Origin: Brassica napus
Taxonomy: Eukaryota > Streptophyta > Magnoliopsida > Brassicales > Brassicaceae
DNA length: 64,000 bases
Direction of reading: 5' to 3'
Assembly (NCBI RefSeq): GCF_020379485.1
Contig: NC_063448.1
Span: forward strand, 10,439,726-10,503,725
In this document: piece after piece, positions 20,664-32,458 of the stretch
Position numbering within the stretch: the first letter of the stretch is position 1
How the letters are laid out: the number at the start of each line of letters is the position of its first letter
Made by a program: the position numbers and the translations under genes
The notes under the pieces: generated by a model
Seen by the model: the letters and a program-made list of their open reading frames with translations, nothing else
Told to the model about the DNA's origin: nothing
Databases searched by the model: none

Positions 20664-20668
20664 AGTTC

Positions 20669-21495
20669 TGTAAGAATATTTTATATTCTATATGACCTAT
20701 GTATCTATTAGTTTAATATAAAGTTTAAGTTCATATTATTGTTTTAGATTCTAATATAAAAGACGATACCGTGATAGATCGGTTTCGATTAAGAATTAGA
20801 ATCCGGGTGTATTGATAACCCTCCTACTTTACCTTATGTTTAAATATGTCTTTAATCTCATAATCATATATATATGTTAAAGGTAATGATAATGGAATAC
20901 ATTACCATTATTAATATATATATCAGTATATATATTGTTTTAGATTCTAATATAAAAGACGATACCGTGATAGATCGGTTTCGATTAAGAATTAGAATCC
21001 GGGTGTATTGATAACCCTCCTACTTTACCTTATGTTTAAATATGTCTTTAATCTCATAATCATATATATATGTTAAAGGTAATGATAATGGAATACATTA
21101 CCATTATTAATATATATATCAGTATACATACGTTGTGGTACCGTTAATATAACGAATGGTTGTGATGAAGTCTTAGAGAGTTGTGTTGGTTAAGACTCAT
21201 GTCTCTTTGACTAATATAAAACACAACACTCATTTTCTTCTTCACGTAAGAAGAGAGTCTTTCTAAAAGATACACAAAAAAAATACTGATTATTGAAGGA
21301 GAGATTAAAGGAAGGTTTGGGGTTTCTTGTCCATCAAAGAAACCACCAAAGAAAGAAAGGTAAAGAGGAGAACATCAATTGGTGGGATTGCATCCAAGCA
21401 TGGATCAAGGTTAGTGTTCCTACCTTCTTTAGAATCATGTTAGGATTGAATTAAGTCAAATCTAAATTAGGTCTTGGTCTTGAAATAGATTAACA
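20669..21495 (+). repeat. 5' LTR of copia 1 (827 bp)
   Basis: TG start, ends TTAACA. It is 181 bases longer than the 3' LTR, explained exactly by a 196-bp internal duplication and loss of one 15-bp hairpin arm. Confidence 0.93.
20741..21132 (+). repeat. 196-bp tandem duplication inside the 5' LTR
   Basis: Two direct copies (20741-20936, 20937-21132), each starting GTTTTAGATTCTAATATAAA. The copies are almost identical. The 3' LTR has only one, so the duplication arose after insertion. Confidence 0.92.
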
Positions 21496-21497
21496 TG

Positions 21498-21509
21498 TGG
21501 TATCAGAGC
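21498..21509 (+). other. Primer binding site of copia 1
   Basis: TGGTATCAGAGC two bases after the 5' LTR, complementary to initiator tRNA-Met. Confidence 0.9.
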
Positions 21510-21596
21510 CTATGTAGATTAGATTAATTCATCTGGAAATTTGTTTTGAGTTAAATGTTAACGGAAGTTACGAACAAACCAAGTGCGTGCATGAAG

Positions 21597-21628
<32 letters not shown>

Positions 21629-21838
21629 TTTATTTACCTTCATGCGTTTATGAACATGTACGGATCAAACCGTTTTAATGTGTGTTCATAAGCCGTGTCT
21701 AACGACACCGTAATTGGATCAAGCGTATGTTCTTGATTGCCGTTGCGTTAAAATTCTGGAATGCATTAGAAAGTAGCGTCGGTTCGTAAATGTTTAGAAC
21801 TAACTAACGTAAAATGCATGATTAAGTAAATCTGGAAT

Positions 21839-22644
21839 CATCTCTATACTAAGAAATAACACTAAGAACCATTCGCTTCCATTTCGATAAAGAGTAAGAA
21901 GTCCATATTGCGACTTCCCAAGATTTACATAAAACATGAGCCAAAGCTCCAAACCATTGGACTAGAGCTGGAGAAACTCAGCCAAGGACTTGAACTTGCG
22001 GTAAGCTATGATCAACACCATGACTGAACCGTTGCCACCAAACCCAAAATAAACTAGTCCTCATAAGCACACTTTCTCCACTCTATGGCTGAACTACAGA
22101 AACGTGATGTTAACCACACCCTGCCACTCGAACGTTACCACCGGAAAATACAATAGAATAGTCAATACCTGACCCCACTGTCCACCACACACTTTCACCA
22201 TCACAGATCTAAGCGAAGCAGATCTTCTATCTCACCGAAAAGACAACAGAGGCCACCAAAAAGAGAAGAAAAATGATAAAGAGAAGGGAGGAAGCGCCTC
22301 CGACGACCGCGAGACGAGGCGGCCGTCAGAGCAAAACGGGGTTGACGGCTGCGACGAAAACCCTAGAGGTGTGTGGTGCTTGGCCTCATGAAGAAATCAG
22401 TCTCCTGTGTTTCCACGTCCGCTGGCTCGTGGTTGGGAGGAGTTTTTGTTTTCTTGGTCTTTATTGCGAAGCTATTGTTTATGGTATCTACTGATGCTAC
22501 TTTATAGCTTTTACTTTTTATATTTTTTCAATCCTTTCTATAGAGTTATAGAGTTAGTTCTTTGTTGGATTCTCCATTTGTGGAGGGTTTCTTCTTCACT
22601 CTCTAACTATTTTATTTTGATATAAAAACTCAGTGTTAAAAAAA
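21839..22644 (+). mobile_element. 5'-truncated LINE-type insertion nested in copia leader
   Basis: 806 bases ending in a poly-A run, bounded by a perfect 15-bp duplication (AAGTAAATCTGGAAT at 21824-21838 and 22645-22659). Poly-A and a long target duplication are the mark of target-primed reverse transcription. The 3' end (TTTTGATATAAAAACTCAGTG then A) matches the style of plant L1 tails. A 73-codon frame inside at 22273-22494 looks like chance. A processed host transcript is the alternative. Confidence 0.75.
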
Positions 22645-23502
22645 AAGTAAATCTGGAATATTGTTAATTCATGAAGTTTACATTTTCGGTAATAACCGTA
22701 AAGGAATTGCACTCATAATATTAACGTTTGGCATCATGCGCTGAAAAATATCTGGATTATTAATTAAGTCATTCATGATTGAGAGTAGATTCATAATTAA
22801 ACCGTTACGTATTGTTGCATGCATGAAAGAGTGCTTTCTGTTATTTATTAACATTTGATAGCATACGCATGACTGTTAAGTAATTCTGTCTAGTATGCAT
22901 AAGCAGAAATCATTTATCAAAGTAAATGCATATTTGAATTAAGAAAGTTGTTATTTTATTAAATTAAAATAAATAGTAAAAAAAAAAAAAATGCTTCCGC
23001 TGCATTTTAATGATCAAATAATTGTGTTATGAAATATTAACACAATTTAAGTAGTTTTCCCTTAGATATTTTAAGTTTATATGTATATAATATGATAGTC
23101 ACCAAAGTGACCTTGTTATATGACATATAGATATTAAAAATAATTATAAAGTTTATAATTGATCAAGATCAAGGATGCTAAATGACATAAAAGTTTGATT
23201 GATCAATTAAATTATTATTTATATTCTATGAGATCACCCAAAGGTGGATCATTGAATATAATTAATAATAAGAAAATAATTAATCATTTTTCTACTATAG
23301 TGAATAATATGTATATCCAAAGATAACATATTTATTTGACTAGTGTTGATTTGATTAATATTAAAGAATATATAATTAGCATCAATGAAAGTACTTATAT
23401 TTAAATATTGCCCAAAGGTTATTTAAAATATAAGTGTTAAAAGTTTCTATTAGTCTGAATATATATTAAAGTCTCAAACCACTAACGGGTAAACATGTAT
23501 GA

Positions 23503-26500
23503 ATGCTTGCAGTTTCATCAAATGTGTTTGCATCTGCTAACTCTGTTGTAAAGTTTAATGGCCTCAACTATGGTGAGTGGTTCGAGCAAATCCGGTTTAC
23601 ACTGGGTGTAATGGCTTTGGACTCTGCCATACTAACTGATGAGGAACCCTCAGCTATTACAGTAGATAGCTCCGAATCTGAAAAGTCTCGTTATGAGAGA
23701 TGGGAGCGATCTAACAGGCTGAGCTTGAACCTTATGAGGTTGACGATGGCAGAAAGTATTAAGCCATCAATGCCTAAGACAGAGAAAGCAAGGGAATTCA
23801 TAGAGAAAATTAAGGAGTGTTCACAATCGGAATTGGCTGACAAGTCGATTGTAGGAAGTCTCATGAATGAGCTAACTACAAAGAAGTTTGACTGGTCTCA
23901 GCCAATCCATGATCATTTGACGCACATGTCTAATCTGGCAGCAAAGTTAACGACCTTGGGAATGGAGGTACATGAGCAATTCTTGGTCCAATTCATCATG
24001 AATTCTCTACCTCTTGAATTTAGCCAGTTCCAGGTGAATTACAACACCATTAAGGATAAATGGAACTTTAAAGAATTAAAGGCTATGCTAATTCAAGAGG
24101 AAGGGAGACTAAGGAAGATGAAAGATCAAGTTGCTAACCTCGTAGGTCTTGGAAGTGCCAGTAGCAGCAAAAGAACATCAAGTAAGAAGGACAAAAGGAA
24201 TGTAAAGAACTTCGTGAAAGGACCTCAAAGTCAAATCCAGAAGGAAAAGAAGTGTTTCTTTTGTAAGCAAGTAGGACACTTCAAGAAGGATTGTCCTAAA
24301 ATGAAGGATTGGTTCGACAAGAAAGGTAAACATTACAGCTTTGTTTGCTATGAAATGAATCTTGTTGAAGTTCCTAATAATACTTGGTGGTTAGATTCTG
24401 GTGCTACTACTCATGTGTCTCATATTAAACAGGGATTCAGTTCGATCCAGCCCATAAGAGGACCTGAACAGTACTTGTTCATGGGAAACAGGATGAAGGC
24501 ACAAATAGAAGGAATTGGGACGTATAGATTGATCTTGGACACTGGAAGTCATGTGGATCTTGAAGGGTGTCTCTATGTACCTGAGTGTGCTAGAAATCTT
24601 GTTTCTGTTAGTAGGTTGGACAATTTAGGTTTTAGTATTAAGGTTGCACATGGTGTTTTCTCATTGTACCGAAATGATTACTTTTATGGTAGTGGTATTT
24701 TATTTGATTCACTTTATAAGTTCAACCTTGATGCAAAGTTTTCTGAATCCCTATTTAATGTTGAAACTCGAGGCATTAAGCATAGCGCAATTAATGAAAG
24801 TTCTGCTTTCTTGTGGCATAAACGACTAGGTCATATTTCCAAAGAAAGAATTAAGAGGTTAATAAATAATGAAATTCTTCCTCAGTTGGATTTTAGTGAC
24901 TTAGATGTATGCATAGACTGCATTAAGGGTAAGCAGACGAAACATACTTTAAAGAAACCAGCCACAAGAAGCACTCAACTTCTTGAGTTAATACACACCG
25001 ACATATGTGGCCCTTTCGATGCTCCTTCATGGAGTGGCGAAAAATATTTCATCACATTTATTGATGATTACTCACGATATGGATATACCTATCTACTGCA
25101 TGAAAAGTCTAAGTCTGTGATTGTCCTAGAGGTATTCATTGACGAGGTGGAAAGGCAGTTAGATAAAAAGGTGAAAGTAGTGAGATCTAACAGAGGTGGT
25201 GAATTTTATGGAAAATTCGATGAAAGTGGACAATGTCCTGGTCCATTTGCAAAGTTACTTGAAAGTAGGGGCATATGTGCACAATACACAATGCCTGGTA
25301 CTCCTCAGCAGAATGGTATAGCTGAGAGGCGGAACCGTACCTTAATAGAGATGGTTAGGAGCATGTTGAGTAATTACTCATTACCCCTTTCTTTGTGGAT
25401 ATATGCATTAAAAACTGCAACTTATGTGCTGAACCGGGTTCCTAGTAAGGCAGTTCCTAAGACTCCTTATGAGCTGTGGACGGGAAGGAAACCTAGTTTA
25501 AGACATCTACGTGTCTGGGGTTGTCCAGCAGAAGTAAGGCTATATAATCCACATGAAAAGAAACTTGATTCTAGGACTGTCAGTGGATTTTTCATTGGCT
25601 ATCCCGAGAAATCAAAAGGGTATACATTTTATTGTCCTAACCATAGTACGAGAATAGTTGATTCGGGTAATGCTAGGTTCATTGAAAACGGTGAAACTAG
25701 TGGGAGTGGTGAACCACGAAAAGTGGACATTAATGAAGTTCAGGTTGAAGTTCCTTCACCTGTAGTTCCACCTGAAGTAGTTGTTCCTATTGTTGCATCA
25801 GACTCTAATGACACAATAGGACAACATAATAATGAGCCAATTCCACTAGCTGAAAATACTGTTGATGAACATGTCATAATTCAAGAAGAGAATAGTGAAC
25901 CACAAATACCTTTAAGGCGATCTGGAAGAGAAAGAAGATCTGTCATTTCAAACGATTACGTGGTTTACACTATTGAAAATGAATGTGACTTAAGCATGGA
26001 TGACGATCCGATCTCATTCAAAATGGCCATGGAAAGTGATAATTCTGAAGAGTGGTTTGATGCCTCAAAAGAAGAAATGAAATCTATGGATGATAATCAT
26101 GTATGGGACTTAGTAGAGTTGCCTGATGGTTTCAAAACCATTGGTTGTAAATGGGTTTATAAGACTAAACGTGACTCGAAAGGTAAACCTGAAAGACGCA
26201 AGTCTCGCCTTGTTGCAAAAGGTTTCACCCAGAAAGATGGCATTGACTATAAAGAGACCTTCTCTCTGGTTTCAAAGAAGGATTCTCTTAGAATTGTTTT
26301 GGCTTTGGTGGCTCATTATGATCTTGAGCTTCACCAGATGGATGTGAAAACCGCCTTTCTTAATGGAGATCTTGAGGAGGAAGTATATATGGACCAACCA
26401 GAAGGATTCGTGGTCACAGGAAAAGAAAATTTGGTGTGTAAGCTGAGAAAGTCAATATATGGACTAAAACAAGCTTCTCGACAATGGTATATAAAGTTTA

Positions 26501-27585
26501 ACGGTACCATCACATCATATGGTTTTGTAGAGATCATTTTTGATCGATGTATCTACATTAAGATCAGTGGGAGTAAGTTTGTGATTTTAGTCCTATATGT
26601 TGATGATATTTTGCTTGCTGCAAATGACATGAGTATGTTACATGATGTGAAGAAGTATCTCTCTAAGAACTTTGAAATGAAAGATATGGGTGAGGCATCT
26701 TATGTGATCGGGATAGAAATATTTCGAGATAGATCACAAGGAATGTTAAGTTTGTCACAGGAAGGATATATCAATAAGATCTTAAAGAGATATAAAATGG
26801 AGAAATGCTCTGCAGGAATAACTCCAATTCAGAATGGGGGCAAGTTCAGTAAAATGCAATGTCCTAAAAATGAATTGGAGCGTAAAGAAATGGAAAGAAT
26901 TCCCTATGCATCGGTGGTTGGGAGTTTGAACTATGTTCAAACATGTACTCGACCTGATATCAACTTTGCTGTTGGAATGTTGGGTCGATATCAAAGTAAT
27001 CCCGGAATGGACCACTGGAAAGCTGCAAAGAAGGTTCTCAAGTACTTGCAAGGCACCAAAGAGAACATGCTTACATATAGGAGATCTGATCAGCTGGAAG
27101 TCATTGGATATTCAGATTCAGACTATGCCGGATGCGTTGATAGCAGAAAATCGACGTTTGGCTACTTGTTCCTATTAGCTGGGGGAGCAATATCATGGAA
27201 GAGTGGAAAGCAGTCTGTCATTGCTACTTCCACTATGGAGGCTGAATTTGTGGCATGCTTTGAGGCCACAATTCATGCACTATGGCTGCGGAACTTTATC
27301 TCAGGGCTTCGGATTGTCGACACTATAGCCAAGCCGCTGAGAATTTACTGCGATAATTCTGCAGCTGTCTTCTTTTCGAAGAACGACAAGTACTCGAAGG
27401 GTGCTAAGCACATGGAGTTAAAGTACCTATCTGTTAAATAAGAAGTTCAGAAACAGAGAGTGTCATTCGAGCACATAAGGACGGACATGATGGTAGCGGA
27501 TCCGCTAACTAAAGGTTTACCACCCAAGGCGTTCAATGGCCATGTAGAACGTATGGGTATTATAGATAAGGCTTTGCTATTTTAG
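23503..27585 (+). pseudogene. Copia 1 gag-pol polyprotein, inactivated
   Basis: 1312 codons to TAA at 27439-27441. The frame continues for 48 more codons to TAG 27583-27585, encoding the usual RNase H/C-terminal end (DPLTKGLPPK), so TAA is a premature stop replacing a Glu codon. Order: Gag (residues ~10-230), zinc knuckle CFFCKQVGHFKKDC at 251, protease DSGATT at 298, integrase zinc domain (HKRLGH, CIDC), integrase core HTDICGP and NRGGEF, reverse transcriptase YVDD at 1032, RNase H DSDYAG. The second integrase Asp is Asn (N563, codon AAC at 25189). ATG 23503 was chosen as the first in frame. A splice-like TTGCAG just after it leaves some doubt about the true N-terminus. Confidence 0.92.
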
Positions 27586-27908
27586 TTATGGGATGCTCAT
27601 TATGTATTTGACACTAAGAATTCACTTAAAGATTATGTTTCTGATTTATTAATTATGTTATCAATAAAGTATGTGTATACACTTATGGTTTGTAGATAAC
27701 ATATGTTTGGTTTGAGAAATAAAAGTTCTTCTCATATAAGGATTGATATAAAATTAAAATTGATTATGTGATACATGGAAGGGACTATGCCGATTAAATG
27801 ACATACAACCGCCATGATTCGATCAATTTAAATTTTAATAAAGATCAAGTGAACTTGATATAAAAGTGCGCATTAAAGTTATTAAACTCTTAAGTTGATA
27901 CAAAGGTC

Positions 27909-27919
27909 AAGTGGGAGAA
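27909..27919 (+). other. Polypurine tract of copia 1
   Basis: AAGTGGGAGAA directly before the TG of the 3' LTR. Confidence 0.8.
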
Positions 27920-28565
27920 TGTAAGAATATTTTATATTCTATATGACCTATGTATCTATTAGTTTAATATAAAGTTCAAGTTCATATTATTGTTTTAGAT
28001 TCTAATATAAAAGACGATACCGTGATGAATCGGTTTCGATTAAGAATTAGAATCCGGGTGTATTGATAACCCTCCTATTTTACCTTATGTTTAAATATGT
28101 CTTTAATCTCATAATCATATATATATGTTAAAGGTAATGATAATGGAATACATTACCATTATTAATATATATATCAGTATACGTACGTTGTGGTACCGTT
28201 AATATAACGAATGGTTGTGATGAAGTCTTAGAGAGTTGTGTTGGTTAAGACTCATGTCTCTTTGACTAATATAAAACACAACACTCGTGAAGAAGAAAAT
28301 GATTTTCTTCTTCACGTAAGACGAGAGTCTTTCTAAAAGATACACAAGAAAAATACTGATTATTGAAGGAGAGATTAAAGGAAGGTTTGGGGTTTCTTGT
28401 CCATCAAGGAAATCACCAAAGAAAAAAGGTTAAAGAGGAGAACATCAATTGGTGGGATTGCATCCAAGCATGGATCAAGGTTAGTATTCCTACCTTCTTT
28501 AGAATCATGTTAGGATTGAATTAAGTCAAATCTAAATTAGGTCTTGGTCTTGAAATAGATTAACA
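27920..28565 (+). repeat. 3' LTR of copia 1 (646 bp)
   Basis: Ends TTAACA followed by AGTTC. It keeps the single-copy, presumably original, LTR structure including an intact hairpin at 28286-28316. Confidence 0.93.
28286..28316 (+). repeat. Perfect 15-bp inverted repeat in the 3' LTR
   Basis: Arms CGTGAAGAAGAAAAT and ATTTTCTTCTTCACG around a single G, close to the probable transcript start. The 5' LTR lacks 15 bases here, leaving one arm. Confidence 0.85.
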
Positions 28566-28737
28566 AGTTCCTCCATCTCTAAAGGCCTTCCTCCGTTATT
28601 TATTTATTTATTTTTTTTTTTTTTTGCCTTCCTCTGTTATTGTTCTTTTCATTCCCCTGATTATTTTTTTTTTCTCTGACAAAGTAAGGCCTAAAGAAAG
28701 AAACAAAGGTCTTGTAGGTTCACCTTGACTTTTAGGT

Positions 28738-29031
28738 CTAAGCAACTCTGATAATGCTATCTCCGTCACTGAAGCTTGGCAGCATTGTGAAAGCCGAATG
28801 TCTTGCGTTGGATTGTTCGTTAAGATTAAGGGACATAGAAAGGTTGAGAGAAAGCGGAGCAGGGATGATTGCAGCATCTGTGTTTTGATTGAATGCACGA
28901 TTTGCTATCGTCACTGAAAGAACACCATTATGGTCAACTTGGTTGCTTACCGTACTCTTATCATGTTTTTCTCGTATATATCGGAAGATTGTGGTGCGAT
29001 TCAATGCTGATGGCATGCAGTGGAAGCTCAC
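28738..29031 (-). pseudogene. C-terminal remnant of a MYB-related (SHAQKYF-type) protein
   Basis: About 97 open codons without an ATG at the head (first codon GTG; TGA upstream). It has a Leu/Asn-rich stretch (LSLNLSMSLNLNEQ), then HSAFTMLPSFSDGDSIIRVA and stop. I recall very similar endings in one-repeat MYB proteins. The position between the MYOB and small-protein genes is where At1g19000, such a MYB, sits in Arabidopsis. The DNA-binding repeat is absent upstream. It is either a relic or the last exon of a gene broken by the nearby copia element. Confidence 0.4.
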
Positions 29032-29113
29032 TCCAACTCAAAGAGAGGTTTTGACTTTTTTAAGTGAAGTAGAGTGTTGTGTGACTTGTTATAATGTATG
29101 TGTTTTTAACTGA

Positions 29114-29350
29114 TATGTCTATTTTAAAAGAGAAACTAATGTTTTCTATTACAAACCCTTATGCAAGAATAAAGGGTTCAACATGAAATTTTATTGAATA
29201 CTCCTCGAATGAAATAAACTCTACAACGATTGTGGTAGACAAGTACTCTTAAAACAAAGCACTAAAGATGCTAAACAACAGACGAGAGAGAGAGAAACAA
29301 TAACTCTACGCTGGTTAAAAATCTTAAACAAGATTAAAAAATAGAATGGG
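29114..29350. other. Intergenic and phytocyanin 3' flank
   Basis: AT-rich spacer; nothing further recognised. Confidence 0.5.
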
Positions 29351-30153
29351 TTAATGATGGGGTTGGTGTGTGAACGTCTTTAACCAGTTGTTGAGGCGAT
29401 CCATAGCTGACAAGTCCACCTTCTTGGGAAAATTATGGTAAGTAACAGCTTTAGGTACTGGTCCCACCATCACTCGAAGCTTAAGCTCAGCTTCGCAATA
29501 ACCAGATTGTGAGGTTATAAAATAATGAACACCTGGTTCCGTAAGTCTAACAAGATCGTGCACAGCTACAGGATACGTTGGATCGCATGTGATGAATTCT
29601 AGATCACCGCTGATTTCGTAGACTTCGTTGGCGTATTCGAAAAGCAGACCATCTCCAACATGAAACTGTTTCTCCTCACTCCACTTATTATAAAAGTCGC
29701 TATCGTAGACTTTCCATCCTTCTGAGTCTCCGACTTTGTAGATATTTCCGACAGGAAGAATCTTGGTAGGTTGCGGTGGAGGAACCGGACGTGAAGGGTC
29801 TCGGACGACAAGAACTTCGAGTGTCTGTCACCTGGTTCCGTGAGAGTCACGGCATCGTGTACTGTGTTGTAAACGGCTTTAGGAAAAGAATAGTCGCATA
29901 ACTCGTATTCTAAAGCACCGGAGACATGAGTCACGTCGTTGATGATGTGGTCGTATTCAAAGACAAGTGAATCTCCCACGTGGAACTCCTTATAGTCGGT
30001 CTCGGCCCAAGAGTAGTAGACGTCGTCCTTAGCAGTCCATCCCTCGGAGTCTCCGACTTTGTAGACCCTCGCTGAGCAGCAACCTGAGAGAACCATGATG
30101 CTCATCATCATCGCAAACACGAAGCTGAAGATTCTTCTTGTTCTGATCGCCAT
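29351..30153 (-). pseudogene. Two-domain phytocyanin-like gene broken by a deletion
   Basis: Starts at ATG 30151-30153 with a signal peptide (residues 1-28), then a plastocyanin-like domain (VYKVGDSEGW to VTLTEPG). A Pro-rich linker and a second domain (IYKVGDSEGW to LTEPGVHYF) follow, ending at 29351. The frame changes between the domains: just after TLTEPG the HYFIS/Cys segment expected in the first domain is missing and the next codons (QTLEVLVV) are in another frame. Some 40-60 bases were therefore lost out of frame. Phytocyanins are secreted or GPI-anchored cell-surface proteins of the uclacyanin/early-nodulin-like families. A truncated one-domain product is possible. Confidence 0.78.
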
Positions 30154-30282
30154 TATCTATAAAAAGACCAAACAAGTATGATCGAAGAGAGAAAGTTTTC
30201 GAAGCAAATCTTGAATTAGCTGAATGAGAAAGCAAGCGTTATGAATGTGTGAATGAAATAAAATAGAATAGCTTAACCCTCC

Positions 30283-30292
30283 TTTTATAAGG
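30283..30292 (-). promoter_or_regulatory. TATA box of the phytocyanin gene
   Basis: CTTATAAAAG on the minus strand, about 130 bases before the ATG. Confidence 0.6.
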
Positions 30293-30674
30293 TTTTACGG
30301 ATGCTATTTTTTCATTTTTTAAGTTTTTTCTTTTTCTACATTATTTCCTTTTTAATGATCTAAACCATTTAACCTTTAGATTCATCTGTAATCTAGATAA
30401 GTAAAGAATCACGTTTAAAAATTCTCTAATCCTTTTTTGATCAGGTTCGTTTTTGATTCTAGTTTATCTAATTTCATCAAAATCTTATTCTTGGTTCACA
30501 AGAAACAATTTGATATCTATTTTCTCCTTTCTGGAACTAATAAACACTTTAGTTCTGTTGTTTCCTTTTAGAGAATAACGGGCCAAGTTGCATGAAAAAG
30601 TATCGTGGGGTTTTCTATATTTGATATGTTTTTTTTTAGATTTTTTTTTAAAGGTGCAACACGATGACTTCCCG
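30293..30674. other. Upstream region of the phytocyanin gene
   Basis: AT-rich, with no gene or repeat recognised. Confidence 0.5.
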
Positions 30675-31002
30675 GGAAGTCTGTTATTGGTTTATATATT
30701 TTGATTGATTTAGAAATCCATATAGTATTTATAAATCCAAGTAAAATATGCAAATCCAGAGGTTTTTCCTCGGATTTGAGTCTTTGTATTTTTAACTAAA
30801 AAATCCAAACAAATCCATTATAAAATCAAATATATTAGTAAATTCGTACGATTGAATAACACTTGATTTGATACAGAATTTATGAATCATTAAACCAATA
30901 ACACATTATTTTAATACAGATTTGAAAATCATAGAACCAATAAAACTAGATTTAGTTCGGATTTTCAAATTCATTAAAATACAACAACCAATAACCCCTT
31001 CC
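30675..31002. mobile_element. MITE-like inverted-repeat element
   Basis: Ends are related inverted repeats of about 38 bases (GTTATTGGTTTATATATTTT... on the left, and its relative ending CCAATAACCCCTTCC on the right). The interior is non-coding and AT-rich. No clear target duplication, so the family is unassigned. Confidence 0.45.
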
Positions 31003-31419
31003 TAGTAACACTCTAGCCCAACCACACTTAACTACAAAGTTCTGATGGGATTCAGTGCATTAGTGCCGGTACGATCGCACCCTATATTTGATATGTTGGA
31101 CGTGGTTCAAATTATTCACCAAACGGAACGAGTGAAGAAAGCTCGGTGTGATTCCGGTTCAATGTGTCTTATTAGTTGAAACAATTGCGGTTTGGTTAAG
31201 TTATGTCTCGTCTCTCCCACACCGTGTTTGGTTTAGTCACGCAAACCCTCTCCAAGCCCTAGAGTTTTACAGGTACGCTGGTGCCAGATGATGATGCTCC
31301 TTGATTCACAAGTAAGGTCCTATCATCAATTGCATTGATCCATCTGGGGAATAAGATGTCGATTAGAGAAACTAGCTGAAGTAGTAAGGTTGTTAACATA
31401 TTATATTTATATTTACAGA
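31003..31419. other. Intergenic, no gene seen
   Basis: Moderately complex sequence between two MITE-like elements; no supported frame. Confidence 0.5.
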
Positions 31420-32142
31420 CAGGGGTGGATCTAGAAAATAAATTAACATGGGTCACAATATATATTTTATATTATTTACAAAAATATTAGATATAATTTA
31501 CTAAATAAAGTATATAATAATTTTAAAATAAATGACATTAAAAATTAATTATTACATCTTATTTATTGAAATATTTAAACTAAATATTATTAACAAAAGA
31601 TAAGCATTTTATAATATTAAGTATTTATTTGAGTAGTGTTAAGATAAAATTATATATTACACATATAGTTTCATTATAAACACTTATTAGATATAGTTAT
31701 TAATCTAAATATTATAATTAATAAATACTAAATAAATAAAAATAAATAACAAAATAAAGTTCACAATTTTTTATTTTCGAAAAACTATATACTAAAGAAA
31801 AGAAAATCACTCATAAAAAAGTCCGCAACACAATTAAAAAGAATATATATATATATGAAAAGTGAGTAAAATAAAAAATGTATAGAATAAAATTATTGTG
31901 TTAACATAAGCTTTGTGTCTGGTTTCACCCTTGAACTTTGAGTTAAACTAAAACACTACACAAAGAAAAACAGAATAAGATAGGAGGGATTTGAACTCGT
32001 GAAGCGTAGACCGTGGGGCACAGCTGTGAGTCTTATAACCAAAAGAACTAATGATATCTAGCTGATATATATGTGCGTAAGATATATATAGTTTTAGTAT
32101 GTGGCACGTGCCACACGCCACCCTACTGTGGGTCCGCCCCTG
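31420..32142. mobile_element. hAT-like MITE (CAGGGG termini)
   Basis: Starts CAGGGGTGGATC and ends GGGTCCGCCCCTG, imperfect inverted termini of the common plant hAT MITE type. The interior is AT-rich and non-coding. It contains a tRNA B-box-like GAGTTCAAATCC on the minus strand and a 16-bp G-box palindrome near the right end. No convincing 8-bp duplication, so the exact ends are uncertain. Confidence 0.6.
32100..32115. promoter_or_regulatory. G-box palindrome inside the MITE
   Basis: TGTGGCACGTGCCACA is a perfect 16-bp palindrome centred on CACGTG, the binding core for bHLH and bZIP factors, about 750 bases upstream of the small gene at 32,864. Confidence 0.5.
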
Positions 32143-32442
32143 AAAAAGAGTCTAATTTTAAGTTTTGCTGGAGAGTAATTTGCCTTGGAGCATATGAGTT
32201 ATGACAGTTCATAGTTGCACTCCTATTCAGAGAGCCATACGACACCGTTTTTAACTGTTGTCCAACCAAATCACAATTGGATCAAGCCCGGCTTAGATTC
32301 TCGTAAACCGGAAAACAGAGCAATTTTTTATCGTTACTATTTTGAATTTTATTTTCACACTTCTCCTCGATTTTGAAATCTCTCTCTATTTAAAAAATTG
32401 GTATTCATTTGTTCTGGAAGAAATTAGAAACCACTTTGGATA

Positions 32443-32458
32443 AGTCAAATATTTGACT
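32443..32458. promoter_or_regulatory. Paired W-box palindrome
   Basis: AGTCAAATATTTGACT is a perfect 16-bp palindrome with two facing TTGACT W-box cores. A third core, TTGACC, is at 32691-32696. WRKY factors bind TTGAC[CT]. The cluster lies 170-420 bases upstream of the small gene's ATG. Confidence 0.5.

Larger units (their letters stand above)
20669..28565 (+). mobile_element. Ty1/copia retrotransposon 1
   Basis: 7.9 kb, flanked by the 5-bp target duplication AGTTC (20664-20668 and 28566-28570). It has a 5' LTR, primer site, a 2-kb leader with a nested LINE remnant, one gag-pol frame, a purine tract and a 3' LTR. The domain order protease, integrase, reverse transcriptase, RNase H defines copia. 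About ten substitutions separate the LTRs outside two structural changes, so insertion was fairly recent. Catalytic and nonsense lesions make this copy non-autonomous. Confidence 0.95.

Noticed and set aside
22273..22494. 73-codon frame in the nested LINE remnant
   Set aside because: Short, no domain, within a 3' non-coding style region of a truncated insertion.
31980..32040. tRNA gene or SINE suggested by a B-box-like GAGTTCAAATCC on the minus strand
   Set aside because: No properly spaced A box, no cloverleaf and no poly-A end; it lies inside a MITE.
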